The notes under the pieces were generated by a model. It searched no databases, was not told the origin of the DNA, and saw nothing but the letters and a program-made list of their open reading frames with translations. A stretch of DNA of 64,000 nucleotides from assembly GCF_048771995.1 (NCBI RefSeq), contig NC_133063.1, positions 10,084,001 through 10,148,000 on the forward strand, in the 5' to 3' direction. This document shows, in pieces, positions 1 through 12,540 of this stretch (its first letter is position 1; every line of letters starts with the position of its first letter). The DNA is from Taeniopygia guttata. Lineage: Eukaryota > Chordata > Aves > Passeriformes > Estrildidae. The position numbers were made by a program, and so were the translations under genes.

Positions 1-479
1 AGAGCCTTACGTCTCTTCAGCTACAGGCCCCGCTGCATCTCAGCTGTTCCTTTAGCTGCTGACTTTGGCTGTTCTGTGCGGAGGGCCAGGTCCCTTCTGG
101 GGACAGTGTCTCCTCATATCCTGCAAGGCTGTGAACTGCACTTTTTCACTCTCTTCACTGGGGACAAGGAGCCTGCACAGCCCCTGGGCACAGAGGGCCT
201 CACTTGTACCCCAGGAGCATCCAAAGACATCCTAGTGCTACCTCTTGTCTCTTGCTGAGAAAAATTCCCAGCCCCTGTCAGAATAGTAGAGAAGTGATGC
301 CTAAACGTCCAAGTTCCACACCCCTTCTCCCGGCCTCACAGGCTGGGGGAAGTGCTCTGGGAGAGCTGGAAAGATTCCAGTCCTCAGCATCTTCAGCCAG
401 GCAGGGCAGGTGCTGTCTGCTCAGAAACTTGCAGCTCTGCTTTGCTCCAGCCACAGGACTAGACAGAGCTGCCACTTAC

Positions 480-871
480 TGATGCTGGATGCTCAGGCCC
501 TGCAGTGGCAGCAGGTGCACTTTGATGGGAATCTTCCTCCCCTTTGGTCTCTTCTTCAGGAAGACATGCATCCAGAGGAGGCTCAGAGGTCTGTTTTGGG
601 CTCTGCAGATAGACAGCAGTGTCAGGGACAGGGAACCTCTCTATTCAGCTCTGGAGCCAGATGCACTAAGGAGAAATCATCTGCAGAGAAATGGCATTCT
701 AATTGTTCAAACTCAAGTCAAATGGGCCAGTTAGATGGGACTGCACTCTCTTGTACAGGAGAAATTCCATCATGGCTTCAAGGACCAAGCAACCCCACTT
801 TCAGCTGCTTAAAAGCTCTGAAAAGGAACTGGAGAAACAGCCTGGGATCCAACTCCTCCTGCAGATTCTGC

Positions 872-919
<48 letters not shown>

Positions 920-2078
920 AAAGAGCCTGGACTGTTCTTTCATCCATCCAACCAGGCTGGCACTGGACTGCACCAAGCCCAACTCACAGCTTGCTCCACA
1001 ATTGTCAAATGCTACCAACGTCAAAGGTTCCTTTCCCACTCACCCAAGGAGCGGATTCTCTCCAGGCACGGGTGATGTGACCTGCAAGACAAAAGGGAAA
1101 AAGAAGCAGATGCTGTAAGGAAACTGCCTGTGCTGGGCAAGCCCACCAAATAGTCAGCAACCAAAGACAGAGCATTCTGCTTTCACTCCATCACTCCAGC
1201 AGCAACCCTTGCGTCACACAGCAAGGCAACAGCACAAACTACTGCCTCGTGTCTACCCTTTGTCCTCTTTGGCCTCTCAACCCATAGAAACTCGAGACTG
1301 AGAAAGTCCCAATGGTTCTGCAACAGGCATTCCAGCTTCTGCCCCACCCCACCCAGCAGGAGCTACAGCTCCTCTCTTCCCTGGACTTCAGGTTTCTGAA
1401 GGGATTGCATGCAGCAATTGCCATGAGCTTACTGAAAACCCTTCCCCAACAAAGCTTCACCCAAGTCCCCTTTAGCCATGGTGGCAGTTCTGTGGTGACA
1501 CAGCACAGGAACAGCTCCGGGTTCAGGAGCATACAAGAACTGCTCTGAAATGTCCATCTCAGAGGCCTTTTCCAAGCTGATCCCGTGATTTCACCCCAGA
1601 AGGAATGGCTCTTTTAGCAATCAGGAAGTGTCAAGTTCCACAGGCACATGCTGGGATGAGGGAATGCAGACAAGAAGACTTGAACTGAGAGACTTTCCCT
1701 CAGTGCTGGAGAGCAGTGCACAGCTTTTCCAAGGACTCCTGCCAAGCTCTCCCAGTCCTCCTATCTTGGAAGTTGTCTGGCTTGAGCCAGCAAACTGAGG
1801 AGATTCCAGACCCCATGGGCACAGGCTATGCCACGGGAGGAGCGGAGCCCCTGCAGGCTACATTACAAATGCTGCCCAGGCCCCTCTGGCTAGAGACACC
1901 CCCTTCTTAGCTGCAGCTGCTGACAGCAGCTTTACCCAACTCAAGGCCTCTTGGTGGCATTTTGGTGTCCATATGCCACACTGCACAAAACCGTCCACTT
2001 ACGTGCCAGCTGGGTGAAAAAGTACCCAGAATAGGCCACGGAGAAAGCCGTGCAAACTGCAGCACACACTCTCTCCAT
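480..2078 (-). CDS. PAK-like kinase gene K0, first three coding exons (partial, runs off the left edge)
   Basis: Three exons read on the minus strand: 2,078-2,003 (76 nt, begins with ATG in the strong context GCCATGG), 1,081-1,044 (38 nt) and 602-480 (123 nt). Each has a consensus AG acceptor and GT donor (gtaagt, gtgagt, gtaagt), and the phases (1, 0, 0) join into 79 open codons. The third exon is acidic, containing [11 protein letters not shown]. The exons match those of gene K1 at 23,262-23,187, 22,264-22,227 and 21,779-21,657 in length and almost base for base. The next exon, by comparison with K1, would lie about 165 bases left of position 1, so the kinase domain is outside the window. 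This is an N-terminal piece of a tandemly duplicated kinase gene. Exon calls are inferred from splice signals and paralogy, without transcript data. Confidence 0.7.
868..918. repeat. (CTG)n microsatellite, 17 units, one TTG interruption
   Basis: Sixteen CTG units plus one TTG lie in the intron between the second and third exons of K0. On the transcribed strand this is a CAG repeat. The paralogous tract in K1 (22,045-22,101) differs in length and is uninterrupted. Confidence 0.95.
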
Positions 2079-3186
2079 GGCCTGAGCAGCGCTGCCCAAG
2101 TCTGCACCAGACAACGCCTGCGGGGAAAAACCAAAAATCCTGCGAGTCCTGCTGGCAGAGACCTCGGCGATCAGCAGGTTCCGCCTGCAGTCAGCGTGCC
2201 ACAGAGCTGCTCTGCTCACTGAGCCCTGCCGGGCCTGGGCACAGCAACTCTGCCTTGGCAACGCTGGGATGCGGCCCCTGACATCACAATAGCAGCCACC
2301 CTGGGCTGGTTTGTGAACTCACAGAGTGCAGGGAACCAGATCTTCCCTACAGCTCAGGCCAAAAAAAGCCTGCAAAGCTCTCCTCTGCTACAAAGCAAGA
2401 CAAAAAGCCCTCCTAGTCCATAAGCTACTGCTCAAGGCATCTAAGAGTAACTCCAAGAACACACTAATCCCCTACAGCCCACCCGGAGAAATTGAGCACT
2501 GAGAAGGGAGCGGGATGTGAGGAACCACATCAGTGCTCTTTGGCCACTAATGCTTCTGAGCAAAAACCAGAAGGCTTCTTCCAGTTGGACCTTGCTCAGT
2601 TCAGGAAAGCAGCAAACAAGGAGAAGCACTACTTCAATTACATTTAGAGGGTTCTCCTAGCTACAGAGACCAGGTCATGGATCTTTCAGCACTGTTTATT
2701 CATTTTACATCACAGCCATGGGTGTGATTTCAGCAGGGAAATGCCATGACTGCAAATGCAAGGGGGATCCTTCTTTCTGGCTCCCTCTAGCAGAGAGGCC
2801 TTGGGACCAAAGCACCACCACCATTTCCCTCCCAGTTCTGTCCTTCCACAGTAGTTTTTAGGCCACGGGGTTGAGATGGGTGGCACGGAAGTGACAGCTC
2901 TGACACACAACTGAAACCATCAGGGCCAGGGTGGCACGTGGGACTGTTTTTCCGCTCAAGCAGAACAGTGCAGCCCAGAATGGTGACACTGATACCAAGT
3001 GAGTTCAGCCAAGCCAAAAGGGAGTCCAGCCAAGCCCAGTGGAGCCCAGCAGGGTGGTAGGAAGAGGCAGTGGAGCAGCAGATCCGATTCCCACGCGCAC
3101 GCCCAGCGTGGCGGACTGATGGTAGCGGCAGTGCCATACAGAGCTCTGCAGGGAGAGACACCATCACCATCGACCCTGCCACCATC

Positions 3187-3827
3187 TGCCGCGTCCTCGC
3201 TCCCAACCACTGATCTCCAGTCCACTCAGCCCCAGCTAGCTCTCCAAGGGGCGAGTAGGGCAGCAAGAAGCACTCCCTGCTGGACCTGGATGGGCTTTTG
3301 GGAGTGCCTCCATTGCTCCCAAGGTGTAGCTGATCCCACTGGCGAATAACAAAGAGTTTCTTGTCAGGGGTAGAACTCCAAAGCTTTATTGAGACTGCAA
3401 AGAGCCCAACTGCACCTGAACACAACGTGCTGACAAGAGCACCAGAGAGGTGCAAACCACCAATTAAATACAGAGAAGGAGGAGAACTGACTCGCCAATG
3501 AGAAAACAGTAAGGAGTGGCTCTTGTACAAACTGACAATGAGGGTATCCAATGAGGGAGGAAAGGGGAAGGGGCCCCAGGCTCTCACCCAATCACCTGAC
3601 GCTCTGGATGGAAGCTTCAAGATGTAAGGGAAGGCACACCGAGTGACGGACAAGGCATCTGGGAGGAGACAGGGGAATGTCTCTGTACTTAGAGGGTGAT
3701 GGACACTTGAGGAGGGATGGGAAAACTAGGGATAAACCAAAGGGGCACAGAGGGGTACAAGGGGATAAACCATTTTAAAATTGAAATACAATGAAAATAC
3801 AATAAAGTATAAAAACACAACTCCACA
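3187..3827 (-). mobile_element. LTR-like fragment
   Basis: Read on the minus strand this stretch starts TGTGGAGTTGTG and ends GACGCGGCA, so it has TG...CA termini, with an AATAAA signal (plus-strand TTTATT at 3,385-3,390). It lies between kinase-unit DNA on the left and repeat X on the right. No target duplication was found, so it may be a recombined LTR or an LTR with leader. Family not recognised. Confidence 0.4.
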
Positions 3828-4584
3828 ATCAGGGACTGCTAATACAACAGGAAAGCAGGAGCAGGATTGAGGGCTGTCACAAGGTGGGTTAGGGTAGAAT
3901 CTGCGGAGGCATGGCCAGTGCCCTCCTGGCAAGGGCACGGAAAAGAAGGGCAGATGGCAGATGGCTGGTGGCTGGCCTCTGCTCTTGAGCAGGTTCCATC
4001 TCCAGTCCTGTCCTTCTCAAGGATAGTGGGTACAGGGACATGGCGGATGAATACGAAAACTGGAAAAGGAAGTCTGTTAAATATTGTGCAACTAAAATTT
4101 AAATTTAAATGATCATCAAATATACTGTCAATTGCCACAAAACATCGCACAGTAAATGATTTTGAATCATCACTATATGATGACTACATATCTATATATA
4201 TAGATATCTATACTATATCTATATATTATATACTAATAATGTATCAAGTGTACATTGAAACAAAAAACCGGAGTCCATGGGGGAGTTTAAAGTCTAGGGG
4301 ACAACATAAAGGAAAGGTTAAATTCTAAAGGACATTCTTCCAGGGCATAGCCCCAAGAATTTCCCCAGCAGGCCCACAGGCCTCCACAGTGGCTCACGCA
4401 GCTCCAAACTGCACAAGTCTTCACTCCCACATGTTGACCTTAGTTCCCGTGGCAGAACTTGCCTTCCCACTGACACTCACCTGTGCCCGAGCCTGTGGAG
4501 AAGCCCGGCTCCCTCCCCCTCTGCCCACAGCAGCACAGACACTCCCAACCTTTCCCAAGAGCTGCAACACAACCACAGCCACAG
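3828..4584. repeat. Repeat X, copy 1 (cut by ERV-C)
   Basis: Non-coding repeat shared with 14,475-15,220, 26,880-27,590 and, inverted, 60,710-61,375. Shared marks are an internal block with AAGGTGGGTTAGGGTAGAATC and a TA-rich microsatellite. This copy ends abruptly at ...CCACAG, where the ERV-C LTR begins. The copy at 15,220 continues past the same point into CAGCATGCC. Confidence 0.75.
4188..4250. repeat. TA/TATC-rich microsatellite inside repeat X
   Basis: Low-complexity palindromic run of TATATATAGATATC type. Counterparts lie at 14,828-14,891 and, longer, at 60,950-61,012 in the inverted copy. Confidence 0.85.
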
Positions 4585-5196
4585 TGTTAAGAATGGGCAA
4601 GGAGACCAGCTCCTTTTTAATCCCTTTCTTAAAGTGACCAGCTCCGGGTAGGTGCTCGGGGGATCGCACACACCGCCGCTGCTCCCTTCGGCGACGCAGA
4701 GGAGGAGGTAGTCAGTTTCGCTATACAGCAAAACTGGGGCTTCCGTCCTCGCGGGCATGCCTGGGAAGGCGCTTTTGGGGCTCGTCAGAGAGGGTTTTTG
4801 CTCTCAGTTGGTTCCATTTAGGATAGGACGATGCTCCGGAGTTGATTCTGCAGCGCTGGTAAGGTAGGAGGACTTCTCCCCGATGGCTAAAGTCCATTTG
4901 TTGTTCAGTTCTTAAGTTGGCTTGTTTCCTTTAGGGGTTTTTTCTGAGTCTCTGGTCACAGTCCTTGATTTGCATATTCTTGGGGGTACTCCGGTCGCCA
5001 TTTTTGGGGAGCAGCGGAGGTTTTACCCGGTGGTCGCAACATGGATGACAAATACAGAAAAGGGGGCACAACATAGGGAGAGATAAGGGAAACATCAACG
5101 GGGATTTAACAGGTAATAACAGTCTTAATTAACACTTTTAACTTTAAATTCTTTTAACTTTTTTATAACACTTAACTAATGAACTTGTTCATAACA
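4585..5196 (-). repeat. ERV-C 3' LTR
   Basis: 612 bp, TGTTATGAAC...CTTAACA on the minus strand, preceded by the polypurine tract AGAGGGGGAAGT (5,197-5,208). It differs from the 5' LTR at many sites, so the insertion is not recent or the two LTRs come from different elements. Confidence 0.88.
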
Positions 5197-5235
5197 ACTT
5201 CCCCCTCTATTTCTTTGATCGGGCTTATGCCTGCG

Positions 5236-6998
5236 TCAATTTGCTGTTTCTGGCTCCTGAAAATAGACTTTTCTGAGTCTCTGAAAATTATTATAAATTC
5301 CTCTGTCATTCTCATGGTTCTGCTCCTGATTTTTCAGCAACATCATTTTAGTTGGTTTCTGGGTAGATCCTTCAGAAAGTTGCATACGTGTCCTAACAGC
5401 TGAAGTCACAAACCGGATTAAACAGGGGATTATACAGGGTAAAAGTAGAAGTCCTGATATTCCACAGATTGTAATAAATGCAGGCTTTTTCCACCATGCT
5501 CCCTTGAAAGACCAGAATTCATCCCACCAGTTGTCACTTATTAAAGGTGTCCACTCTTGAGTTCCAACATAGGTCAATTTACGAATTTCTTTTGATATAT
5601 TTTTAATTACTGCACTTTTGTCATCAATCTCCAAGCAGCACTCTGATGAATTAAACTTTCCACATATTCCTCCTTCATCTGCCAATAAATAGTCTACTGC
5701 CAATCTGATCTGATAAATTACTGCCCTTGTTTGTGATAATTGGTCACCTACATGTTCAACTGCCAATGCTGTTCGATTTGATACAGTTTCTAGTACTGCT
5801 TGGAGTCTGATTATCCTATTGAGCATATAAATGGGGGTACGGTATCCCCAGGACCCATCCTGAGCCCATGTAGCTGGCCCATGGGTTCTAATAATTTCCT
5901 CTGGGGTCCATATTTTACTTTTCCATGTTTGTAAACCTCTCATGTCAATTATGTCTCTTTTCTTTCTTTTTTCTTTCCTTAAATCATCATATACTGGGAC
6001 CCCTAGATGTGCTCCTGATTCCTTGGGTAAGAGGAAGAAGGCCGGTTTTATGATTCCAATAGTACAGCTCCCTGCCCAGTTCCCAGGTAACTTAGTATAT
6101 GCAGTATCCCCACAAATCCAAAATAAGTATTCTGGGGCTTGCCAGAACCCCTCACTTGTTTCAGTTGGGAATTCCCAAAACTTTGACAGTTCTTTAATTC
6201 CCCAGAAGGGGTTGACCTCTTTTTCTGTGCATTTGTGGAGTTTATACCCTTCATGGTATACGCATCCCTTTCCCCGTTTTTCAGCAGTCCAGTATGTAAG
6301 GGGTTCCTTTGGGACCCATCTAATTCCTGAGTTCTTTACTATCAAGTATCTTTTGCATGCCATTTTTCCCACTCTAGTACCGTACCTTCTTCCCGCTCTC
6401 AGTATACATTCTTCCCCCAGTACCTTTAATTTCAATTCCCATTTTTCCCTCCCCCGAGATTTTAGGACTTCATTTGATGGCCTCATTTGCTTCCATCTTA
6501 AAATTTCCAGTGGACTTAGACTACTCCCCTCCCATGGCCAGATTTCAGTCGTTTGAGTACTCCCACAAACCCAGCAGTCGGTTAAATTCAATTCTTTACT
6601 AATCTTCTCAACTAAATCTATAAATAAGTTTTTTCCTAAGGGGGTGTCAGTATTTTCTTTTTCCTTTATTACAGGTTTTTCTTTTATCAGGTCTTTCACC
6701 CCTTCGTGCTCAAAACAGAACCATGTTTCTTCTACTGGGCACTCCCCAAGTAGCTCTGCCTATAAGAGGCAGTATTCCTGGTGGTCCAATAGATTCCCCC
6801 ATCCTCCTGGCAGGTAATCAATTGAGAGTGGTTAAAGCAGTTCGGGTTCAGATTAGTGTGGACTCTAAATAGGGACCTCAAGTCATCCCCATCATAGATA
6901 GGGTGATAACACTTGGTGCAAGGGTCTCTCTCTCCGCTGAGAGTGTTGTCTATTAATATCAGCAGCACCAATTTTCCCAAGAGTCCGGTAGGGGCCAT
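5236..6998 (-). pseudogene. env: ERV-C env, split into two frames
   Basis: The first frame (6,998-6,732) begins with a signal peptide (MAPTGLLGKLVLLILI). The frame is then broken near 6,730 and the rest runs 6,699-5,236. The surface subunit has a CWVC motif. A basic cleavage site (RKEKRKKR) separates the subunits. The transmembrane subunit has a cysteine motif CGKFNSSECC, with seven residues between the first Cys and the Cys pair, then a hydrophobic anchor and a tail. The broken frame means no complete envelope is encoded. Confidence 0.88.
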
Positions 6999-7372
6999 TC
7001 TCCTTCACTGACACCCCCCGGCCTTGCCTCTTGGTTCTGAGGATTCCCTAAAGCTCAACAGAGTCCCCTTCTATTAACTGCTCCACTCTCTGTTAATTTA
7101 ATTTTATCACCCTTTAGGGAGGCTCAGTAGAAGAAGCTTTCCTTTATGGGGGGGGTTTCAGTTCTTTACAACTTTTTTTCTTTAAACTCTTTAACAACCT
7201 ATAACAACTTTTTAACTTTCACAACAATTTTCTTAATAAGTCTCTTAGTAGCAAATAATAATAACTTATACAACACTGTCCTTGGTTCCTGTTTTTCTCC
7301 TGAGGGTTATTTTCAACTTTTCTGGGTCCTGACTTATCATCCACTCTCCTGGATTGGTGTGTGGGATTCCGT

Positions 7373-10300
7373 TTACTGGCCTTTCGGACGGTGCGGGGAG
7401 CTGGGTCCTTGGTTGGGAGGTGGTACCGGCCCTTTGACTCTAGTGATATGAGTCCAACCCTTCTCTCGGGTTCGTACGGCAGTGTGTGTAGTCAACAGCA
7501 CCTGAAAGGGACCTTCAAATTTAGGTGTTAAGGGAGTGTTGTTCCATGACTTAATTAATACCCAATCCCCCGGCTGGATGTTGTGCACATTGGTATCATG
7601 AGGAGAAGTCTGAGGTATGTATCCTCTTTTTCTCAGGCTCTCTAGGGTCCTTCCAATAGCTTTCAGATATTTTCTAGTAGCCTCTTCCCCATCTACATAA
7701 TTTCCCCCACTGTAAGGGGACAGTAAAAAGGGGAGCCCAAACATCATTTCATAGGGGGACACTCCTATGTCTGCTCTAGGCCTTGTTCTGATTCTTAACA
7801 GAGCTAGGGGTAAACACTTGAGCCAATTTAATTTAGTTTCTACAATCAATTTGGTTAACACATTTTTAAGGGTCTTGTTCATTCTTTCAATTCTACCCGA
7901 GCTCTGGGGATGCCATGGAGTATGCAGCCTCCACTTCATTCCCAAAGCCTCGACGAACTGGTGTAATGCCTGAGCAGCAAAATGAGGTCCCCTGTCAGAG
8001 TCAATGGTGTTTACCAAACCATACCGGGCAAGGATTTCCTCTAGAATTATTTTTGCAACCACTTCCACAGTTTCCTTCTTAGTAGGAAAAGCCTCTATCC
8101 AATATGTGAGGTGGTCTACTATTACCAATAAATGTTTATATCCCTGTACGGGAGGCATTTCAGTAAAATCTATCTGTATGTTTTGAAATGGTCTTAGAGC
8201 CAATTCTCTCCCTCCAGGTTCTAGTTTTCTCATCACTTTCTGATTTATCTTTTGACAGATTACACATCCTTTGGTTATTGATTTGGCCAGATCATATATT
8301 CCAATACAGAGATTTTCTCTGCGGAAGTGGTCACATAATCCCTGAGTTCCCCAATGTGTCAACTCATGTATTTCAGTTAATATTTTTCGAGCCAGTGCTT
8401 GGTTTATAAATTTCCTCCCATCTTGAGTTAACCACTCCCCCTGCTTCCCCTGGTGTAACCCAAGTTCTTCTATAGCTTTCCGTTCTTTTTCACTGAATAT
8501 TGGTGTTACTTCATCTTTTTCCTGTCTAGTTTTCTTTTCTAACCTGAAGATCTTGATTGGTTCCCCTGATTCCAATGCGGTCTCTTTAGCTACTTGGTCA
8601 GCAAGCTTATTTCCTTTTATCTCTGGGGTATTCCCCTTCTGATGTCCTTTTACATGCACTATTGCTATCTCTGTGGGTTTCTGCAAAGATTTCAATACTA
8701 ATTTTATCAACTCAGTGTGTACCAAACTTTTACCTTTTGAATTTAAATATCCCCTTTCCTCCCAGATCTTCCCAAATGTGTGTACTATGCCAAATGCATA
8801 TTAGAAGTCCGTGTAAATAGTGCCATAATCATCCTCTAGTAGGTTCAGTCCCGTCTTTAGTGCATACACTTCACAACATTGGGCTGACCAGTTTGGAGAC
8901 AGCTTCCCTTTTTCTACAACTTCCATATCTTTGCCATCTATTACTGCATACCCAGAGACCCTCCTCCCCGCAATTACTCTGGAGGACCCATCTGTAAACA
9001 GTACTCTCCCATAAGGTAAGGGTATTTCTTCAAGGTCTTCCCTTAATTTTGTTTGCATATTGATTAACTCAATACAATCATGTTCTAAGTTTTCCTCTGG
9101 TTCCCCAGAAAGGAACTGTGCAGGATTAAGGCATTTAGAGGTGTTGAGATCTAGGTTTTCAGTGTCTATTAATATAATTTCATATTTCAGGATTCTGGAA
9201 TCAGTGAGCCATTGCTGTGCTCATTGGCCGAGGACTGTTCTAATATCATGTGTCCATTTAATTGGTTCCTGGTCTACTAATTTCTTGTACAGAAATTTTA
9301 CACTCTGTGAATAATTATCTATCCACAGTTTACAATACCCAAAAAGTCCCAAGAGCTTCCTCACATCCCTTTTCGTTTTAGGAGTTGGGATGGCCAGAAT
9401 TCCTGTTATTCTCTCAGAGCTTAGCTTTTTGTACCCTCCTCCAATCACATGCCCGAGGTATGTGACTTCAGGTTCTACAAATTGCACTTTGTCCCTTGAT
9501 ACTTTCAGCCCCTTTTTCCCTAGGAAATTTAATAATTGTATACTTACAGTTTTGACCTCACTTTCTTGTTCCCCTGATATTAATAAATCATCAACATACT
9601 GCAATATTCTTATCCCTTCCTTATGCTGGAATTGATCTAATAATTCCTCTAATGCTTGCCCAAACAGGTTAGGAGATTCAGTAAATCCTTGGGGTAAGCG
9701 TGTCCACCTTAGCTGCATTTTCCGATTTCTGTCTGGATATTCCCACTCGAATGCAAACCAATCCCTGCATTCCTCGGCCAAAGGGCATGACCAAAAAGCA
9801 TCCTTCAAATCTATGATGGTAAACCATGCATGCTCTCTTGGGATCTGATTCAGCAATGTATATGGGTTAGATACCACTGGGTGACGTGCGATTGTTCTTT
9901 TATTTACTTCCCTTAGATCTTGGACTAACCTGTATTTTCCCTCAGCCTTCGTAACAGCCAATATAGGGGTATTATGTGGGGACATGCATGGCTCCAAAAT
10001 GCCTTCTTTTAATAGGTGTTCAATCACAGGCACCAGTCCTTTCTTTCCTTCTGCTGATATGGGATATTGCTTTACTCGTATGGGAGGAGTATCTCTGTGC
10101 ATTTCTACCTTTATGGGCAGTATATCTAAATATCCATATTTTCCTTCCTCCGCCCACACCTCAGGGTGAATTTCTTTCAGATCTCCTTGGGTTAATTTCA
10201 TGAGTTTGACTACCATTTTTCCTTTTTCTGGCAAAATCCCCACTCCCAACAGCACCTGTAAATCTCCTCCCAGCAGGTTGGTTTCTAGGTTAGGCAGATA

Positions 10301-10620
10301 AAGTATATCCACCATACACTGCTTAGAGTTGCCTTCTATCTTTACCTTTTCCACAATTGGGGCTCTAAATGGTTTCCCTTCTGCCCCAAGCACCTCACAA
10401 GTTTTACTCCCAATAGTTACCCCTTTTTGGCAATTTATTTATACTTGATCTATCTGCTCCCGTATCCACGAGAAACTCAAATTCTTCCTCTTGGGGACCT
10501 ACATTAAAATTTACTAAGGGCTCCTCTTGATGTTTCATTGGGTCCCCCAACATATAGAGCCCCTGACACCCCTAATCATCACCCCTCAAAACCCGTTCCA
10601 GGGCCTCCTGCTCTTGTGCA
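7373..10620 (-). pseudogene. pol: ERV-C pro-pol, multiple breaks
   Basis: Protease with the LVDTGA active site at 10,458-10,466 is followed by a frameshift near 10,430. Reverse transcriptase (10,393-9,221) has LPQGF and the YVDDLL catalytic box and ends in a TGA at 9,218-9,220. RNase H shows LFTDGSS and then a stop at 8,798-8,800 where the next catalytic Asp segment should read. Integrase (8,725-7,373) has the HHCC-type zinc region ending CVICQK, the catalytic Asp in IQIDFTE, the second Asp in TIDSDRGPHF, the Glu in the following helix, and a C-terminal domain. Integrase is the best-preserved part. Gamma-type by these motifs. Confidence 0.92.
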
Positions 10621-10637
10621 ATTGTTTCATCCATCAA

Positions 10638-12540
10638 TAATTATTTGCAATCCCTCTTAAAATGTCCAACCTCCCCACAATAATAGCATGTCCTACTATT
10701 AGGTGTCCCTTCTATCCTTCCTGGTCTCCCCCCTTCCCTCCTGAGTCCTGGTTTTTCCCAGTTTTGCCCTCCCGAGGGGGTGGGTTTCCCTTGACTTGTC
10801 CCTGGAGGCAGAACTAACTGCTTATTATCAGCCCCAGCACTTTCTCGTGCCACAGCCACCATTATCCTCACTTTTGTCTTTGCCTTCTCCTCTTCTCTTC
10901 TCAGATAAACTTTTAATGCCTCTTTCAACAATTCATTAATACCTTTTTCTTGCCAGTCCTCAATTTTCTCCAATTTTCTCCTTATATCTGGCCAAGACTT
11001 TGTCACAAACTGTACTTTTAAAAGCACTTGTCCTTCTGGGCTGTCGGGATCTATGTTAGAATATAGCTGAAAATTCCTTCTCAATCTATTCAGCCAATTT
11101 GCAGGGGTCTCATCTTTTTCCTGGGCCCCCTCGAAGGCTAATTTGGTGTTACTGCTTTGGGGAAACGACTCCTTTATTCCCCTAATTATTAAGGACCTGT
11201 AATCCCTCATATTTCTTCTGCCTTCTTCCCTATTGGGGGCCCACCCCGGGTCTACCAAGGGCATTTTTAAATCTCCAGGGGGCCCCATCCTGTTTTCCCT
11301 TTCCCAAATTCGTATTCCTGCCGCCCGAATCATCCTCACTTCTTCAGGGCAGAATAAAATATTCAGTATGGAATTTAACTCCCCCCAGGTGTAGATGTTA
11401 GGTCCAAGAAACTGGTCCACCTGGTTTGAGATCCCTACTGGATCCTCCACCAAGCTCCCCAACTCTTTCTTAAAATTCCTGACTTCCGAGGCAGTAAGTG
11501 GAGCATTTACAAATCCTACCCCTCCCATCATTCCACCCATTGGAACCTCCCTGAGTGGCATCATTTTTTCCTGTTTTGTGGTCCTTGACCTAGTATTGCA
11601 CCAAGGGCCTTCCATACTGTTATCAGTTGGGGGGGATGCCTGGGCTGTAGAGTCATGGTGGTCACTAACAGGAGGGGATAATGAAAGTCCGGTCCCAATT
11701 AGAAGGTGGTAAAGGGATGGATGCAGGTGAGGGAGAAGAGTGTAAATTCATGGGATTGGGGTCTAAGGCTAAATCTTGGGGTGTTGCCGAGTTAGGGGAA
11801 GTTGGAAAAGTTACTATAGGGATAGGGGGAGGTTCTGGTTTAGGGTTAGAAACACCAGGAGAAGGTGGAATCTGAGATTTGGTTGGCTGAGAGAGATTGT
11901 TTGGGGGAGAAGCTGAATTTGGGGCTGAATTGGATGCTGGAAAACTAGACAAAGGAACTGGGGCTGAGAGGGATGTTGTGGAAGGAGTCGGGATAGGGGC
12001 CAGGGGAGTCGGGACTGGTTTGGGGTAAATACTAGGAGGGGGTGGTAATGGGATTATTGCTGGGGGAGCCTGTAGAGGGTTAGGATTCAGGGCTGGGTAT
12101 ATTGGAGGAGGAGGAGGTGGCAAATGATCCAGGGGATCCCAAGTCTTAGGAGTGGTTTGCACGTCCCCGTGTTCCTCCTTATCTTCCTCTTTCCTTTTTA
12201 GTTTATGGATCTTCACACTCTCTTTACTCACAGCTTTCAACCAACAAGCAGCATATTCTATCTGCTCTATGTTGGGAGTGTCTTGTGTTTTTAAATAATG
12301 ATGTAATTGGGAACAAATCAATGGGTCGTTTGTTCCATACCACGGCCACTTGCCCTGTAATTTTAACTTTGGCCAAATTTCTGTGCAAAAATAAATCATC
12401 TTTACTTGGTCTAGGGATTTGGTGGCTTCCTGAGACTCCCAATTACTCAAACACTGTCCTAGTGGGCTCTTTATGGGTAGGCTTTTTATCTTCTTTTTTC
12501 CCACAAGGGGGCTTCCTCTCCTACTAGCATACTGTCCCAT
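10638..12540 (-). pseudogene. gag: ERV-C gag, one frameshift
   Basis: Starts MGQ, consistent with N-myristoylation of matrix. The first part (12,540-11,665) holds matrix and a long Pro-rich spacer. The frame breaks near 11,670, and capsid continues in another frame from about 11,660. The nucleocapsid ends in one CCHC zinc knuckle, CYYCGEVGHFKRDC, followed directly by the TAA stop at 10,638-10,640. Order and the single knuckle fit a gamma-type Gag. The frameshift prevents a normal polyprotein. Confidence 0.9.

Larger units (their letters stand above)
1..3186. repeat. Tandem duplication unit, left copy (5' half of K0)
   Basis: Bases 1-3,186 match 21,176-24,362 at an offset of about 21.18 kb with only scattered differences, including exon, intron and upstream sequence. 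The match stops at about 3,186/24,362, where the left copy passes into LTR-like DNA. This is a recent segmental duplication. Bases 2,300-3,186 upstream of the K0 start show no further exon that I can support. Confidence 0.9.

Noticed and set aside
809-1039. Poly-Ala, poly-Cys and poly-Leu open frames over the CTG repeats (also 21,880-22,263)
   Set aside because: They are readings of a microsatellite in all frames, intronic in the kinase model, with no other coding sign.
3300-3340. Possible primer binding sites (TGGGATCAGC..., TGGAGGCACT...) next to the LTR-like fragment
   Set aside because: Neither matches a tRNA 3' end that I recognise.
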